Shown: positions 16,700 through 25,273 of the stretch, one piece after another | Layout of the letters: each line of letters begins with the position of its first letter | Position numbering within the stretch: the stretch's first letter is position 1 | Source: Bacteroidota bacterium | GTDB lineage: Bacteria; Bacteroidota; Bacteroidia; Chitinophagales; Chitinophagaceae | NCBI GenBank assembly: GCA_016183765.1 | Contig: JACPEA010000013.1 | Span: 62,001 to 126,000 of the forward strand | Direction: 5' to 3' | DNA length: 64,000 nt | Made by a program: the position numbers and the translations under genes | The notes under the pieces: model-generated | What the model saw: the letters and a program-made list of their open reading frames with translations, nothing else | Told to the model about the DNA's origin: nothing | Databases searched by the model: none

Positions 16700-17230
16700 T
16701 CATTGTTTCAGCGGCTTGCCAACTTCTACGCTGCAATCATGTCCCGGCTGGCCATGCGGCGGATTCAATTTTACGCCGGCAGTATTGGGAGCCGCGGGCT
16801 GCGGTGCAGCAGGTGAAGCTGGCGCTGAATTCAAAGGAGCACCCACGGCAATATCACAGCGGTGACCGGGTTGTCCATGTGCTGGATTCAACTTTGCCGT
16901 GCTTTTCACAGCCGGTGCTGCCGGTTGTATGGGTTTGGCAGGGGCAGCTTTAGGTGCCGGGGTTGCCGGTGCCTGCGTATTCACAACGGCCGTGCCGGCA
17001 GGATTGTTTTTGGGAGAATTGATCATCATTCCCGGATAAGGCTGCCCGGGTTTCATGGGAGCGACAGCGGGTTTGGGTGCTGCCGGTGCAGAATTAAGCG
17101 GTGCGCCAACCGCGATATCGCAACGGTGGCCCGGTAAACCATGCGCCGGATTGACAGCGTTTGTTTGTGCCGATGCATGGGTAACGGAGACCAATAAAAC
17201 AACGATGGACAGCAGCTTATTCTTTCTCAT
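16700..17230 (-). CDS. Exported protein with three Pro-x-His-Gly-x-Pro-Gly-His-x-Cys motifs
   Basis: A 176-residue protein starting at ATG 17230 with a signal peptide (Lys-Asn-Lys, hydrophobic run, Ala-Ser-Ala-Gln). The rest is low-complexity Ala/Pro linker joining three copies of one motif: Asn-Pro-x-His-Gly-x-Pro-Gly-His-x-Cys-x-x-x-Val-Gly-x-Pro-Leu, near residues 28-46, 115-133 and 152-170. Each copy has two His and one Cys, plausible soft-metal ligands; the third differs most (His-Asp-Cys-Ser). I have seen this motif as a conserved tail in Bacteroidota proteins of unknown function but know no assigned role. A metal-binding function is inference, supported only by composition and by the HMA gene next door. 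Confidence 0.7.
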   Translation of the reverse strand: MRKNKLLSIVVLLVSVTHASAQTNAVNPAHGLPGHRCDIAVGAPLNSAPAAPKPAVAPMKPGQPYPGMMINSPKNNPAGTAVVNTQAPATPAPKAAPAKPIQPAAPAVKSTAKLNPAHGQPGHRCDIAVGAPLNSAPASPAAPQPAAPNTAGVKLNPPHGQPGHDCSVEVGKPLKQ

Positions 17231-17577
17231 ACTTAAAGATAGGGACAATTCTTAAAACGCAGCGCTGGCCGGTCGGTATGTAAAATCAATAAAGTCATTC
17301 CTGTAATCTTTAATGACCAGTTGTAGACTTCCGTGTTTTTGTTGCCTTAACATGGATAGGTTAATTTTTAGTGCTTTGGCTTGCCCAGAATTGAAGAATC
17401 ATTTTTTAGACATACAGTAATTTGCAGATTTATTATAATCTTTTGATATGCAATGGGTTTGATGATACCGTATAGATGAGCCATACATAAACAAAAGGTG
17501 TGAAGAATGAAATTTTTCTTTTGTTTCGTTTATTTCGAATATTTCATTTAGATTTGGTGTGAGATAACTGTCATTAT
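17231..17577. other. AT-rich intergenic region
   Basis: About 345 bases without a convincing gene, clearly richer in A and T than the surrounding DNA. The change in composition continues through the next two genes and marks the left edge of a probable acquired island. The only recognisable element is a promoter box at its right end. Confidence 0.5.
17549..17556 (+). promoter_or_regulatory. TAnnTTTG -7 box for the HTH/PIN pair
   Basis: TAGATTTG lies 21 bases before the ATG at 17578. TTTG at 17520-17523 is 25 bases further upstream, longer than usual; a TTCG at 17526-17529 would give a 19-base spacer. Confidence 0.5.
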
Positions 17578-18033
17578 ATGGAAGCAATCATTGAAAGACC
17601 TTCAGTTAAAGACCAAAGAATAGCTAGAGCGGTTTACGAAAATTTTAGACTTAAACGGAAGTCTGTAAAGTCAAGACAAAGAGAGAAAATAAATATTGTT
17701 TTTACAGATGCCAATAAAAGTGCAGAGTTGCCCGAAGGAGCAATACACCTACTGAAAGAGATCTTGCAATTCATGGCAAACGGGAAGACTATCACTTTAA
17801 TTTCATCGGATTCTGAATTAAGCACGCAGCAGGCAGCAGATATTTTGGGCGTTTCACGCCCTCATTTAGTAAAGCTATTGGAAGAAGGGAAAATCCCGTA
17901 CAGGAAAATTGGTAGTCACAGGAGAATCTTATTTGAAGACCTAACCAACTATGATAAGGAATTAAAACAGACGAGGTCGGAGAGACTTACTTTTCTAAGT
18001 AAACAAGCTCAGGAACTAAATCTTGGATATTAA
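17578..18033 (+). CDS. Excisionase-type HTH protein, probable antitoxin
   Basis: A 151-residue protein whose residues 82-125 form an excisionase/MerR-like winged helix: Leu-Ser-Thr-Gln-Gln-Ala-Ala-Asp-Ile-Leu-Gly-Val-Ser-Arg, then Lys-Leu-Leu-Glu-Glu-Gly-Lys-Ile-Pro, then the Gly-Ser-His-Arg-Arg-Ile wing. The N-terminal 60 residues are basic and helical with no known domain. The stop overlaps the next start by one base (TAATG), so the pair is translationally coupled. Antitoxins of PIN toxins often carry a DNA-binding domain that represses the operon, which fits this order. Its AT-rich codon use differs from that of its neighbours, indicating transfer. It could instead be a plain regulator. 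Confidence 0.78.
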   Translation: MEAIIERPSVKDQRIARAVYENFRLKRKSVKSRQREKINIVFTDANKSAELPEGAIHLLKEILQFMANGKTITLISSDSELSTQQAADILGVSRPHLVKLLEEGKIPYRKIGSHRRILFEDLTNYDKELKQTRSERLTFLSKQAQELNLGY

Positions 18034-18605
18034 TGATTTATTCTGGCAAGTTTAAAGCTACATTGGATGCTTGCGTCTTATATCCAGCGCCTTTACGAGA
18101 CCTTTTATTATGGTTAGCAGATGCTCAATTGTACAAACCTTTTTGGTCAGAAGAAATCAATCATAAATGGATCGGAAATTTATTAATAAACAGGCCTGAT
18201 ATACAGGAAGAAAGCTTGAAGAGAACAATAGCTGCAATGAATGAGGCATTCCCCGATGCAAATACGACAAGCTATTCCACTTTAATTGAAATTTTAGAAC
18301 TGCCAGACAAGGATGACCGGCACGTACTTGCTGCTGCTATTAGGAATAACTCCGATGTAATAGTCACTGTTAATGTAAAGGATTTCCCTCGGAATATTGT
18401 AAGCGTATATGACATAGAAGTACAAACTCCTGATTACTTTATCTCAAACCTGATCGACTTAAATGAAAAAGCAGCTTTACAGGCATTTCAAAATCAGGTT
18501 AAGAATTTAAGAAATCCGCCACAAAGTGGTGAACAGGTCTTAACAACACTTGAAAAAAATGGCCTAACAGAAACCTGCAAAAAGTTAAGTTTATTTCTCA
18601 AATAG
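18033..18605 (+). CDS. PIN-domain protein, probable ribonuclease toxin
   Basis: A 190-residue protein with PIN-domain acidic residues in family order: Asp12 in Thr-Leu-Asp-Ala-Cys-Val-Leu-Tyr, Glu41 or Glu42 in the Ser-Glu-Glu-Ile helix, Asp92-Asp96 in Leu-Pro-Asp-Lys-Asp-Asp-Arg-His-Val-Leu-Ala-Ala-Ala, and Asp117 in Thr-Val-Asn-Val-Lys-Asp-Phe-Pro. PIN proteins are magnesium-dependent RNases; many, as in VapC, are toxins. It is longer than VapC (about 130 residues) because of a C-terminal helical extension of about 55 residues. Coupled to the HTH gene upstream and AT-rich like it. Toxin activity is inferred from the pairing. Confidence 0.8.
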   Translation: MIYSGKFKATLDACVLYPAPLRDLLLWLADAQLYKPFWSEEINHKWIGNLLINRPDIQEESLKRTIAAMNEAFPDANTTSYSTLIEILELPDKDDRHVLAAAIRNNSDVIVTVNVKDFPRNIVSVYDIEVQTPDYFISNLIDLNEKAALQAFQNQVKNLRNPPQSGEQVLTTLEKNGLTETCKKLSLFLK

Positions 18606-18647
18606 AAGTGAGCCTCTTGCCTCTTCTATTTGAGAAGTAAACATCGT

Positions 18648-20822
18648 CTATTCGCCGGGGTGATAGGTCCTTTCTGCATGCTTTACCACATCTTCCTTGT
18701 AAAACAATACGTCTTTGAATTGTCCCTTGGTATACATGACCGCCTGGTCGCCAAAATGTTTTGACTGGATGTCGCCGCTGTTACCGCCCGCCAGTAAAGA
18801 TTTGGCCGTTACCTTTTTGCCAAACTCTACGGCACAGATAAAACTGTTGCCATTGTACCCATATCGGAGCTTGGTTCCGGGATAGGTTCTGCTGACAAAG
18901 GAAGGCAGTGCGCCCCAGGTGGACGCTGCAAAACCGCAGGGGATACTGGGTTGCGCGTCATCGTGTTTGTCTGCAATATCGGCTGTGATGCGTTGGTAGC
19001 GGTTGATCTCTCCCCAGGGTTTTTGCCAGGTGCCGAATTTCTGGGTAAGCTCGTTCAGGGTGGTTGCCAGCGGTGCCAGTAAAACTTCGGCAGTCGCAGT
19101 TGCTGCAAATCGATGTGTTTTCTCTACCTGGTCTGCTTTATCGTCGGGCCCGTTGGGTTTCTGTATGATTGGCCAGATCTTCTGGGCCCATTCAATGGCA
19201 ACGGTGGTGGCAATGGATTGCTCGGATGAGTTCCTGTCCCAGGCTTTTAACAAAGCGATCGGTTCCGCCAAAGAGGCATTAACGGATGAATGAGCTTCAT
19301 ATGCTTTTACAAGTGCCGGGATCAATACATCAAAAGCGGCCAGGTGGGTATCATAACCCGATGCGATGGTCTTGTCGAGGGTGTAAGCAGTATTGGCATC
19401 CAGTATTTTGGTAGCATTTACGCCACGGAAATTCTCACCCATGGGTGCCATATAGGCCGGGAAATTTTCTTTTTTAGGAGAGCTGCTTCCGGATACGGTG
19501 AAGGGGGTGGAATTACAGTTCTGGATCCATCCCGTGGCCGGATTTTTTACCTGTATGAGCTCATCCAGCGTGTGTAATCCTTTCCACTCGGTAAGCGGTG
19601 TGCTGCCATCCACGGGTTTTGACCAGTTGTATCTGGGATCACGCTTTGGCATGAAATTACCATGCCAGTAAGCAATATTACCCTTGTCATCTGCATACAC
19701 GGTGTTGTTGGAGGTATTGGCCAGCAGCTCCATGGTTTTTTTGAATTCCATATAATCCCTGGCTTTGGTCCGTTCCCAGGATTGGATAATGCCTTTTACG
19801 GAACGGTTATTGGCTTTCACGCTGATCCAGTTACCGTTTCGCTGAGCCATCACCGGACCATGATGCGTATAGTAGGTGGTGATGGTTTTGCTGAGCAACT
19901 GCCCGTTACTGAGGTACCTGAGTGTGATATTCTTTGTGCCTACAGGTTTTGTGACGCCATCATATTCATACATCCATTGGTTGTCTTTTTTGCTCACTTT
20001 CTCTATATAAGCGTCGGCCACATCGCTGTAACTGCTGGTGTGCATCCATCCCAGGTGCTGATTAAATCCCTGGTAGATGAAGAACTGTCCCCAGGTAACG
20101 GCCCCGTATGCATGTAATCCCTCCTCACTCTGAACGGCCACTTCGGGGCGGAAATAAAAAGTGACATGCGGATTGATATACAGTATTGCATTACCCGATG
20201 CGGTTTTAGAGGGTGCAATGGCAAAACCATTGGAACCACTGGGCAAGGGATCCACTTCAGGTGTGATCAGGGCTGCGGTTACTGCCGGTTCACCGGAATA
20301 AAAACTTTTGAGTTCATTCAGACTGATGTCTGCCACGTCAATAGCGCCAATACTGCCATCGGTCCATAACATGGGGTACCAGGGTTGGAACCGGGTTAGC
20401 AGGGCAGGTTTTACCGAAGGATGTTTGTAGAGATAATAGTTGATGCCATCTGCATAGGCATTGAGTAGTTGCTGTAACCAGGCGGGACTGTTCCGGTAAT
20501 CCTTTACCGCATCGGCCGAATCGATGATCATCCGGATCTGCAGATCGTTGTACAGGTCTTTTTCCCCGTTCACTTCTGACAGTCGGCCCAGTTTTTCAAT
20601 ATAGTTCATCTCCACTCTTTTGAAATCATCTTCGCATTGTGCGTAGAGCAATCCAAACACGGCATCGGCATCGGTCTTGCCATAAATATGCGGGATGCCC
20701 CAGTTGTCGCGGATGATGGTTATTTTTTTTGCCTGCTGCTCCCATTTGCTGATCTCCGTTTTTGAAAAAGGCTGGGCCAGCAAATGAATGGGTGCAAAGA
20801 GTAGTAAGAATAGCTTTCGCAT
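18648..20822 (-). CDS. Penicillin acylase-family N-terminal-nucleophile amidase
   Basis: An exported 724-residue amidase of the penicillin G acylase/AHL acylase family. Order: signal peptide (to about residue 17), the alpha chain beginning Ile-Ile-Arg-Asp-Asn-Trp-Gly-Ile-Pro-His-Ile with Tyr-Ala-Gln-Cys-Glu-Asp-Asp, a linker, then the beta chain starting at Ser197 in Gly-Ser-Asn-Gly-Phe, the residue that becomes the nucleophile after self-cleavage. Downstream segments such as His-Pro (Asn-Pro-His-Val-Thr) and Asn-Cys-Asn-Ser-Thr-Pro also fit. Relatives cleave amide bonds of acylated amino acids, penicillins or homoserine lactones. Last of five same-strand exported hydrolase genes; 24 bases separate it from the S9 peptidase. 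Confidence 0.88.
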   Translation of the reverse strand: MRKLFLLLFAPIHLLAQPFSKTEISKWEQQAKKITIIRDNWGIPHIYGKTDADAVFGLLYAQCEDDFKRVEMNYIEKLGRLSEVNGEKDLYNDLQIRMIIDSADAVKDYRNSPAWLQQLLNAYADGINYYLYKHPSVKPALLTRFQPWYPMLWTDGSIGAIDVADISLNELKSFYSGEPAVTAALITPEVDPLPSGSNGFAIAPSKTASGNAILYINPHVTFYFRPEVAVQSEEGLHAYGAVTWGQFFIYQGFNQHLGWMHTSSYSDVADAYIEKVSKKDNQWMYEYDGVTKPVGTKNITLRYLSNGQLLSKTITTYYTHHGPVMAQRNGNWISVKANNRSVKGIIQSWERTKARDYMEFKKTMELLANTSNNTVYADDKGNIAYWHGNFMPKRDPRYNWSKPVDGSTPLTEWKGLHTLDELIQVKNPATGWIQNCNSTPFTVSGSSSPKKENFPAYMAPMGENFRGVNATKILDANTAYTLDKTIASGYDTHLAAFDVLIPALVKAYEAHSSVNASLAEPIALLKAWDRNSSEQSIATTVAIEWAQKIWPIIQKPNGPDDKADQVEKTHRFAATATAEVLLAPLATTLNELTQKFGTWQKPWGEINRYQRITADIADKHDDAQPSIPCGFAASTWGALPSFVSRTYPGTKLRYGYNGNSFICAVEFGKKVTAKSLLAGGNSGDIQSKHFGDQAVMYTKGQFKDVLFYKEDVVKHAERTYHPGE

Positions 20823-20846
20823 GGTTGGCTTCTTTTCTGGTAAATC

Positions 20847-22943
20847 TTATTTGAGTTTCCGCTTAAAATATTCTGCTACGGCATTGTATACGGTAACCGC
20901 GTTGTTCCAGTTCATCCAATGGTGGGTATCGTCCACGACCATCATGGTCTCAAAAGGTACACCGTGTTTTTCGAGCCGGTTGATGAGGTCTACACTCTGG
21001 TTGAATCGTACGTTCCTGTCATCGTCTGCGTGGATGATCAGTACCGGTGATCTCCATGTTTTAACAGACGACACGGGCGAGGAGACCCAGGCGGTCTGTA
21101 AGGCTTTTTCGTAATCGGGTGCTTTCTCATATTTCTCTCCCGCAGTCATCAGGGCAGCCTGTGTGCCCCAATCGTGCACCCCATGAATATCTACCCCGGC
21201 GGCAAATATTTTTGAATCTCTGGCCAATGCCATAGCGGTAAGATATCCTCCGTAGGAACCACCGTAAATGCCAATACGTTTGGCATCTACAAAGGATTGT
21301 GCCTGTAACCATTTCCCGGCAGCCTGTATGTCCTGGTATTCGGCAGCACCAAAAGCCCCGCCGTTTTTGGCCTGGTGAAATTCATACCCATAACCGATGC
21401 CCAGGCGATAATTTACTACCAGTACCACAAAACCCTGACTGGCCAGGTATTGGTTGGCTGCATAGGCATTGGAATAATAGTCTGAATAATTCCAGCCCAG
21501 CAGCATTTGGCGCGGTGGTCCTCCATGTACATATACAATGGCTGGTTTTTTTGATGGGCTTGTTCCTTCAGGCATGAACAGGTCTGCATGTACCGTTACT
21601 CCATCAGCCGCTTTGAATAACACCTGTTTGGGTGTCACCAGTTTGTGGCGTGGGAAACCTGCAGGAACCCTGTCTTCGCAGAGTAGGCGGATCTTTTTAT
21701 CGCCGTTCAATGGCATTACGGCTGGTAATGGACTCTGTTGTGCAGTGGCACTGATAAAAGCGAGACTATTACCGGCATCGGTTAAAACAGGGGTCCACTC
21801 AAGTCCGCTGCCGGGTGTCAGTACCTGCATATCTGCTTTGTCTACACTTACGATGGCTGCATGCCTTCTTTCTATATCCAGCGGATCGTTACCGGTATTG
21901 GCGCTGAAGGTCAGTTTTTTCCTGTCGGCGCTTAAGGTGATGTGTTCGCACATGAAATTACCGGGTGTCAGCAACGACTCTTTTCCACCGGTGGCGGCGA
22001 TAGAGTACAAATGTGGCCAGCCATCCTGGTAAGATAAAAAAACGATCCGGTCATTGGCCGCCCAGTGCAGGTTGGTACCGCCATGGGTGGTAGGTACGGA
22101 GCCGCGCAGGGTGGTGGGCGCTTTCCACAAAAGCGTTTCTTTGCCGGTAGATATTTCGGCCGTATAGATGCTCCATGGCTGGTGTTTTTTAGCCATCAAA
22201 GAATCAGGTTCTCCACCAGCTCCCGGTCTTCTTACAAAAACGATCTGTTTGCCATCGGGTGACCAGCGTGGACTCAGGTCGCGGTAAAAAGATGCTGCGA
22301 TCCATTTGATGGGACTTGCCGCATCCGTATATATGCCGATAATGGAATGATCGCCCCGGTTGGATACGAACAGGAGTGCAGTTCCGTCCGGATTCCATTC
22401 CAGTGAGCTTACCGATCCCCTTGTGGTAAATAGATTTTTGGCTGCTGCAGCGCCATCTGTCGGGGCCATCCATACCTGCCCGTTTTTGATAAAGGCAACT
22501 GTTTTTCCGTCGGGCGAGATCTCGGGTGCATCGCCTTCCGACAGATATTTGGTCTCTCCACCGGCAAAGGGCACACTGGCGATCTGCACCTTAAAAGGAT
22601 TCACATCGTGTGAGGCGTTGATGGGCAGAACTGCATCGTAATTGGAGCCATGATCGCCGCCACGGACAAATACCACCCATTTGCCATCATCCGAAAGAGA
22701 AAGGCTGGTGATCTCCTGCCCGTCGTTACGGGTGAAAGCGGTCAGTTTCCTGGGTATAAAGGCAGGGCCTTCTGCAACGTATACATTTCGAACACCCTGT
22801 TCGTCCAATGCCCAGGCTATCCGCGAACCTTGGGCCGCAGCGCGTAATTCGGTAGGGAAGGGGTAGTTCTTGTAAGACTGAAAAGGAATGTCCTGTGCCC
22901 ATATATGCAGGGGCAGCAATAACAGCAGCAGTGCTTTTCTCAT
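20847..22943 (-). CDS. Exported S9-family prolyl oligopeptidase-like peptidase
   Basis: A 698-residue exported serine peptidase. After a signal peptide ending in His-Ile-Trp-Ala-Gln come beta-propeller PD40 repeats (several Ser-Pro-Asp-Gly-Lys or similar, about 30-420) that restrict access to the active site, then an alpha/beta hydrolase domain with the oxyanion segment Tyr-Val-His-Gly-Gly-Pro-Pro, nucleophile in Gly-Gly-Ser-Tyr-Gly-Gly-Tyr, acid in His-Ala-Asp-Asp-Asp-Arg-Asn-Val and catalytic His in Asp-Asp-Thr-His-His-Trp. This is the S9 layout (acylaminoacyl peptidase/DPP type), which cleaves short peptides. It probably helps to degrade peptides in the periplasm together with its neighbours. 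Confidence 0.92.
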   Translation of the reverse strand: MRKALLLLLLPLHIWAQDIPFQSYKNYPFPTELRAAAQGSRIAWALDEQGVRNVYVAEGPAFIPRKLTAFTRNDGQEITSLSLSDDGKWVVFVRGGDHGSNYDAVLPINASHDVNPFKVQIASVPFAGGETKYLSEGDAPEISPDGKTVAFIKNGQVWMAPTDGAAAAKNLFTTRGSVSSLEWNPDGTALLFVSNRGDHSIIGIYTDAASPIKWIAASFYRDLSPRWSPDGKQIVFVRRPGAGGEPDSLMAKKHQPWSIYTAEISTGKETLLWKAPTTLRGSVPTTHGGTNLHWAANDRIVFLSYQDGWPHLYSIAATGGKESLLTPGNFMCEHITLSADRKKLTFSANTGNDPLDIERRHAAIVSVDKADMQVLTPGSGLEWTPVLTDAGNSLAFISATAQQSPLPAVMPLNGDKKIRLLCEDRVPAGFPRHKLVTPKQVLFKAADGVTVHADLFMPEGTSPSKKPAIVYVHGGPPRQMLLGWNYSDYYSNAYAANQYLASQGFVVLVVNYRLGIGYGYEFHQAKNGGAFGAAEYQDIQAAGKWLQAQSFVDAKRIGIYGGSYGGYLTAMALARDSKIFAAGVDIHGVHDWGTQAALMTAGEKYEKAPDYEKALQTAWVSSPVSSVKTWRSPVLIIHADDDRNVRFNQSVDLINRLEKHGVPFETMMVVDDTHHWMNWNNAVTVYNAVAEYFKRKLK

Positions 22944-23003
22944 GTGTGTTTATTTTGGAAGAATAAAATACGTCCCTTGTGAACAGGCGATAACAGGGTT
23001 CTC

Positions 23004-24173
23004 CTAATTTTCGTTTGCCTGTAAAACCCGGAGGATATTGCCCCCCATGATTTTAGTGATATCCTTTTTGCTGTATCCTCTTTCCAGCAATGCCTTTGTA
23101 ATGACGGGGTAAGTAGTTACATCATCCAGCTGTTGCGGGGCGGAATTGATGCCGTCGAAATCAGAACCCAGCCCTATATGGTCAACCCCTGCCAGTTTTA
23201 CAATATAATCCAGGTGGTCGAGCAACATGGATAAGGGCGCCCTGGCAGCCTGCGCTTCTTCCACATATTTATCAGCGATCAGGGTAATGGCATATTCGCG
23301 CTGCATGCCTGTTTTTACCAGTGAATCGAGTTCTGCCATGTGCGACCGGATAAACAGCGCTTCTTTTCTTTTGGAACTGCTGTCCACAAAACCGGAATAG
23401 AAATTCAGATCGATCACACCTCCGTTCTTACCTACGGCAATGATCTGTTCGTCCTTCAGGTTCCGGAACGAGGGACAAAGAGCATAGGCATTGCTATGCG
23501 AAACGATGACAGGCTTGGTGGTGGTTTGTATGGCATCCCAGAAAGTCTGTTCGCCCACATGTGAAAGATCCACCATCATGCCTAACTCATTCATCCGTTT
23601 GATCACCTGTTTGCCGAAATCGGTAAGTCCTTTTGCGGTGCCGGCCAGGCTGTCTTTTTTCCCTGTTTCCAGCATGGCCGATGTGGCCCAGGAGGGAGAA
23701 TTGTTCCAGGTCAGGGTCATATATCGCGTTCCACGGGCATAGAGTTTATCCAGGTTCTCCAGTTTGTCTTCGATCATGTGCCCGCCTTCCACACCGAACA
23801 TGGCGGCCAGTTTGCCCTGCCTGATGGCGCGTTTCAGCTCTTTTGTATTCTTAACGATGGTGATCTTACCAGGGTTGCGAGCCACTACTGCGTCCAGTGT
23901 GTCCATTTCACGGTTGGCCCAGGCAAATGGGTTCTCTTTGCTGCCATCGCACCACACGGAAAAGATCTGTACATCCACCCCTCCCTCTTTAAAACGGTTC
24001 AGGTCCGAGTGGGTCCTGCCTTTCAGGTTATCATCCATACTTACTTTTTTCTCCATACAGGCAGTCAGGATATCGTTGTGCGAATCGATCACGATCGCAT
24101 TCTTGTGGATCTTCTGGTACTGTTGTGCCTGAACGGTGAACGGGATGAGGAGGAGTGCTAATTTTTTAAACAT
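23004..24173 (-). CDS. Exported membrane dipeptidase, M19 family
   Basis: A 389-residue zinc dipeptidase of the renal dipeptidase family, which accepts dipeptides with a D-residue at the C-terminal side. From ATG 24173 it has a short signal peptide ending Val-Gln-Ala-Gln. Metal and active-site motifs are in order: Asp-Ser-His-Asn-Asp, Gly-Val-Glu-Gly-Gly, Asp-Leu-Ser-His-Val, Val-Ser-His-Ser-Asn and Gly-Ser-Asp-Phe-Asp-Gly. Length is normal. The start lies nine bases after the stop of the upstream serine hydrolase gene, so the two are in one operon. A 60-base gap with no visible terminator precedes the S9 gene. Confidence 0.93.
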   Translation of the reverse strand: MFKKLALLLIPFTVQAQQYQKIHKNAIVIDSHNDILTACMEKKVSMDDNLKGRTHSDLNRFKEGGVDVQIFSVWCDGSKENPFAWANREMDTLDAVVARNPGKITIVKNTKELKRAIRQGKLAAMFGVEGGHMIEDKLENLDKLYARGTRYMTLTWNNSPSWATSAMLETGKKDSLAGTAKGLTDFGKQVIKRMNELGMMVDLSHVGEQTFWDAIQTTTKPVIVSHSNAYALCPSFRNLKDEQIIAVGKNGGVIDLNFYSGFVDSSSKRKEALFIRSHMAELDSLVKTGMQREYAITLIADKYVEEAQAARAPLSMLLDHLDYIVKLAGVDHIGLGSDFDGINSAPQQLDDVTTYPVITKALLERGYSKKDITKIMGGNILRVLQANEN

Positions 24174-24182
24174 GGTAAGCAA

Positions 24183-25271
24183 TTAACGGGTGAGTAGGTT
24201 ACGGATCTGTTGGATGGTATTCTCGAATTGGTCAGATGCATTGTTGCATAGGATGATCAGTGTTTTCTGTTTGCCGATGAAACGCATGATCTCTGTCTTG
24301 TAACCGGGATTGTCTCCATTGTGCCATACGATCAGACCGGATGGGTCGTCGGTAACGGGGATCCATCCAAAACCATAGTGGGAGATGCTGCCGTTGTTCA
24401 ACACCATCGGTTGGAAAGCTTCTGCCAGCGTGGATTGTTTGACGAGTTTTTCTGTGTACAAAGCCTGGTCCCATTTCAGCAGGTCCTGCGCAGTGGAACT
24501 GATGCGTCCGGGCCCTTTGCGGTTACCCAACCAGATGGTATAATCGGAGGATGGGAAAGAATCGGCACGGATAAAATCATTTTTTTCTTTTACATAGATA
24601 TGCCCGATGGCGAAATTCTTCACCGCTGCTTTTTCCGCCAGTGTGCGGATGGCGGTATGTTTCATGCCCAGTTTCCGGAAGATCTCTGCCTGGCAGAATT
24701 CTATGAAATCGCGACCGCTCAGTTTCTCAGCAATGCTGGCAAGTAATACATACCCGGTGTTGCTATACCTGTATTTCTCTCCCGGTTCAAATAGTTTGGG
24801 TGGGGCATACTGGTTCAGGTAAGCCAGTATATCAGGGTTTCCGGCTACCTTGCTCTTATCCCAATGGGTATCCATGATCTCCTGGTAATCGGGCAATCCG
24901 CTGGTATGGGTAAGCAGGTGGCGTATGGTAATGCCTTTGTAAGGGATATCAAGGTATTTCTCCACCAGGTCGTCGTATTGCAGCAGCCCTTTCTCGTGCA
25001 GCATCATGATCACCATGGCGGTGAACTGTTTACTTACCGAAGCCAGTTCAAATACATCGGTTTTTTGCAGCGGTTCCTTATCTGCGAATCTCCGGTACCC
25101 CATTGCTTTTTCGTACACGACCTTTCCTTTATCTGCTATCAATACCACGGCATTGATAGGTTGCTTACCGGCTACGGGAAGTAAAATAGAGTCAATGCCC
25201 CTGTATTCCTGTTTCTGGGCATATCCCATTGTACAGGCAAATAGCAGTGTTGCCAAAAAGTATTTTCTCAT
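24183..25271 (-). CDS. Exported serine hydrolase, beta-lactamase/D-aminopeptidase fold
   Basis: A 362-residue exported protein (signal peptide ending Met-Gly-Tyr-Ala-Gln) with the serine beta-lactamase-like fold. Motifs: Ser-Val-Ser-Lys-Gln-Phe (SxxK) near residue 80, Tyr-Ser-Asn (YxN) near 168, and His-Asn-Gly-Asp near 318 in the third-motif position. Unlike the enzyme at 14.7 kb it has no extra C-terminal domain. Relatives include D-aminopeptidase, DD-carboxypeptidase and esterases. Its start is two bases after the stop of the D-aminoacylase-like gene, which implies coupled translation and suggests a D-amino-acid peptide substrate. Confidence 0.87.
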   Translation of the reverse strand: MRKYFLATLLFACTMGYAQKQEYRGIDSILLPVAGKQPINAVVLIADKGKVVYEKAMGYRRFADKEPLQKTDVFELASVSKQFTAMVIMMLHEKGLLQYDDLVEKYLDIPYKGITIRHLLTHTSGLPDYQEIMDTHWDKSKVAGNPDILAYLNQYAPPKLFEPGEKYRYSNTGYVLLASIAEKLSGRDFIEFCQAEIFRKLGMKHTAIRTLAEKAAVKNFAIGHIYVKEKNDFIRADSFPSSDYTIWLGNRKGPGRISSTAQDLLKWDQALYTEKLVKQSTLAEAFQPMVLNNGSISHYGFGWIPVTDDPSGLIVWHNGDNPGYKTEIMRFIGKQKTLIILCNNASDQFENTIQQIRNLLTR

Positions 25272-25273
25272 GG

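Noticed and set aside
17231..18640. Integrated prophage or integrative element
   Set aside because: The HTH resembles an excisionase, but there is no integrase, tRNA gene or flanking direct repeat that I can see; a two-gene acquired module is enough.
14717..25271. Beta-lactamase resistance genes at 14.7 and 24.2 kb
   Set aside because: Both have SxxK and YxN motifs, but these are shared by esterases and D-peptidases, and the third motif is not the KTG box of true beta-lactamases.
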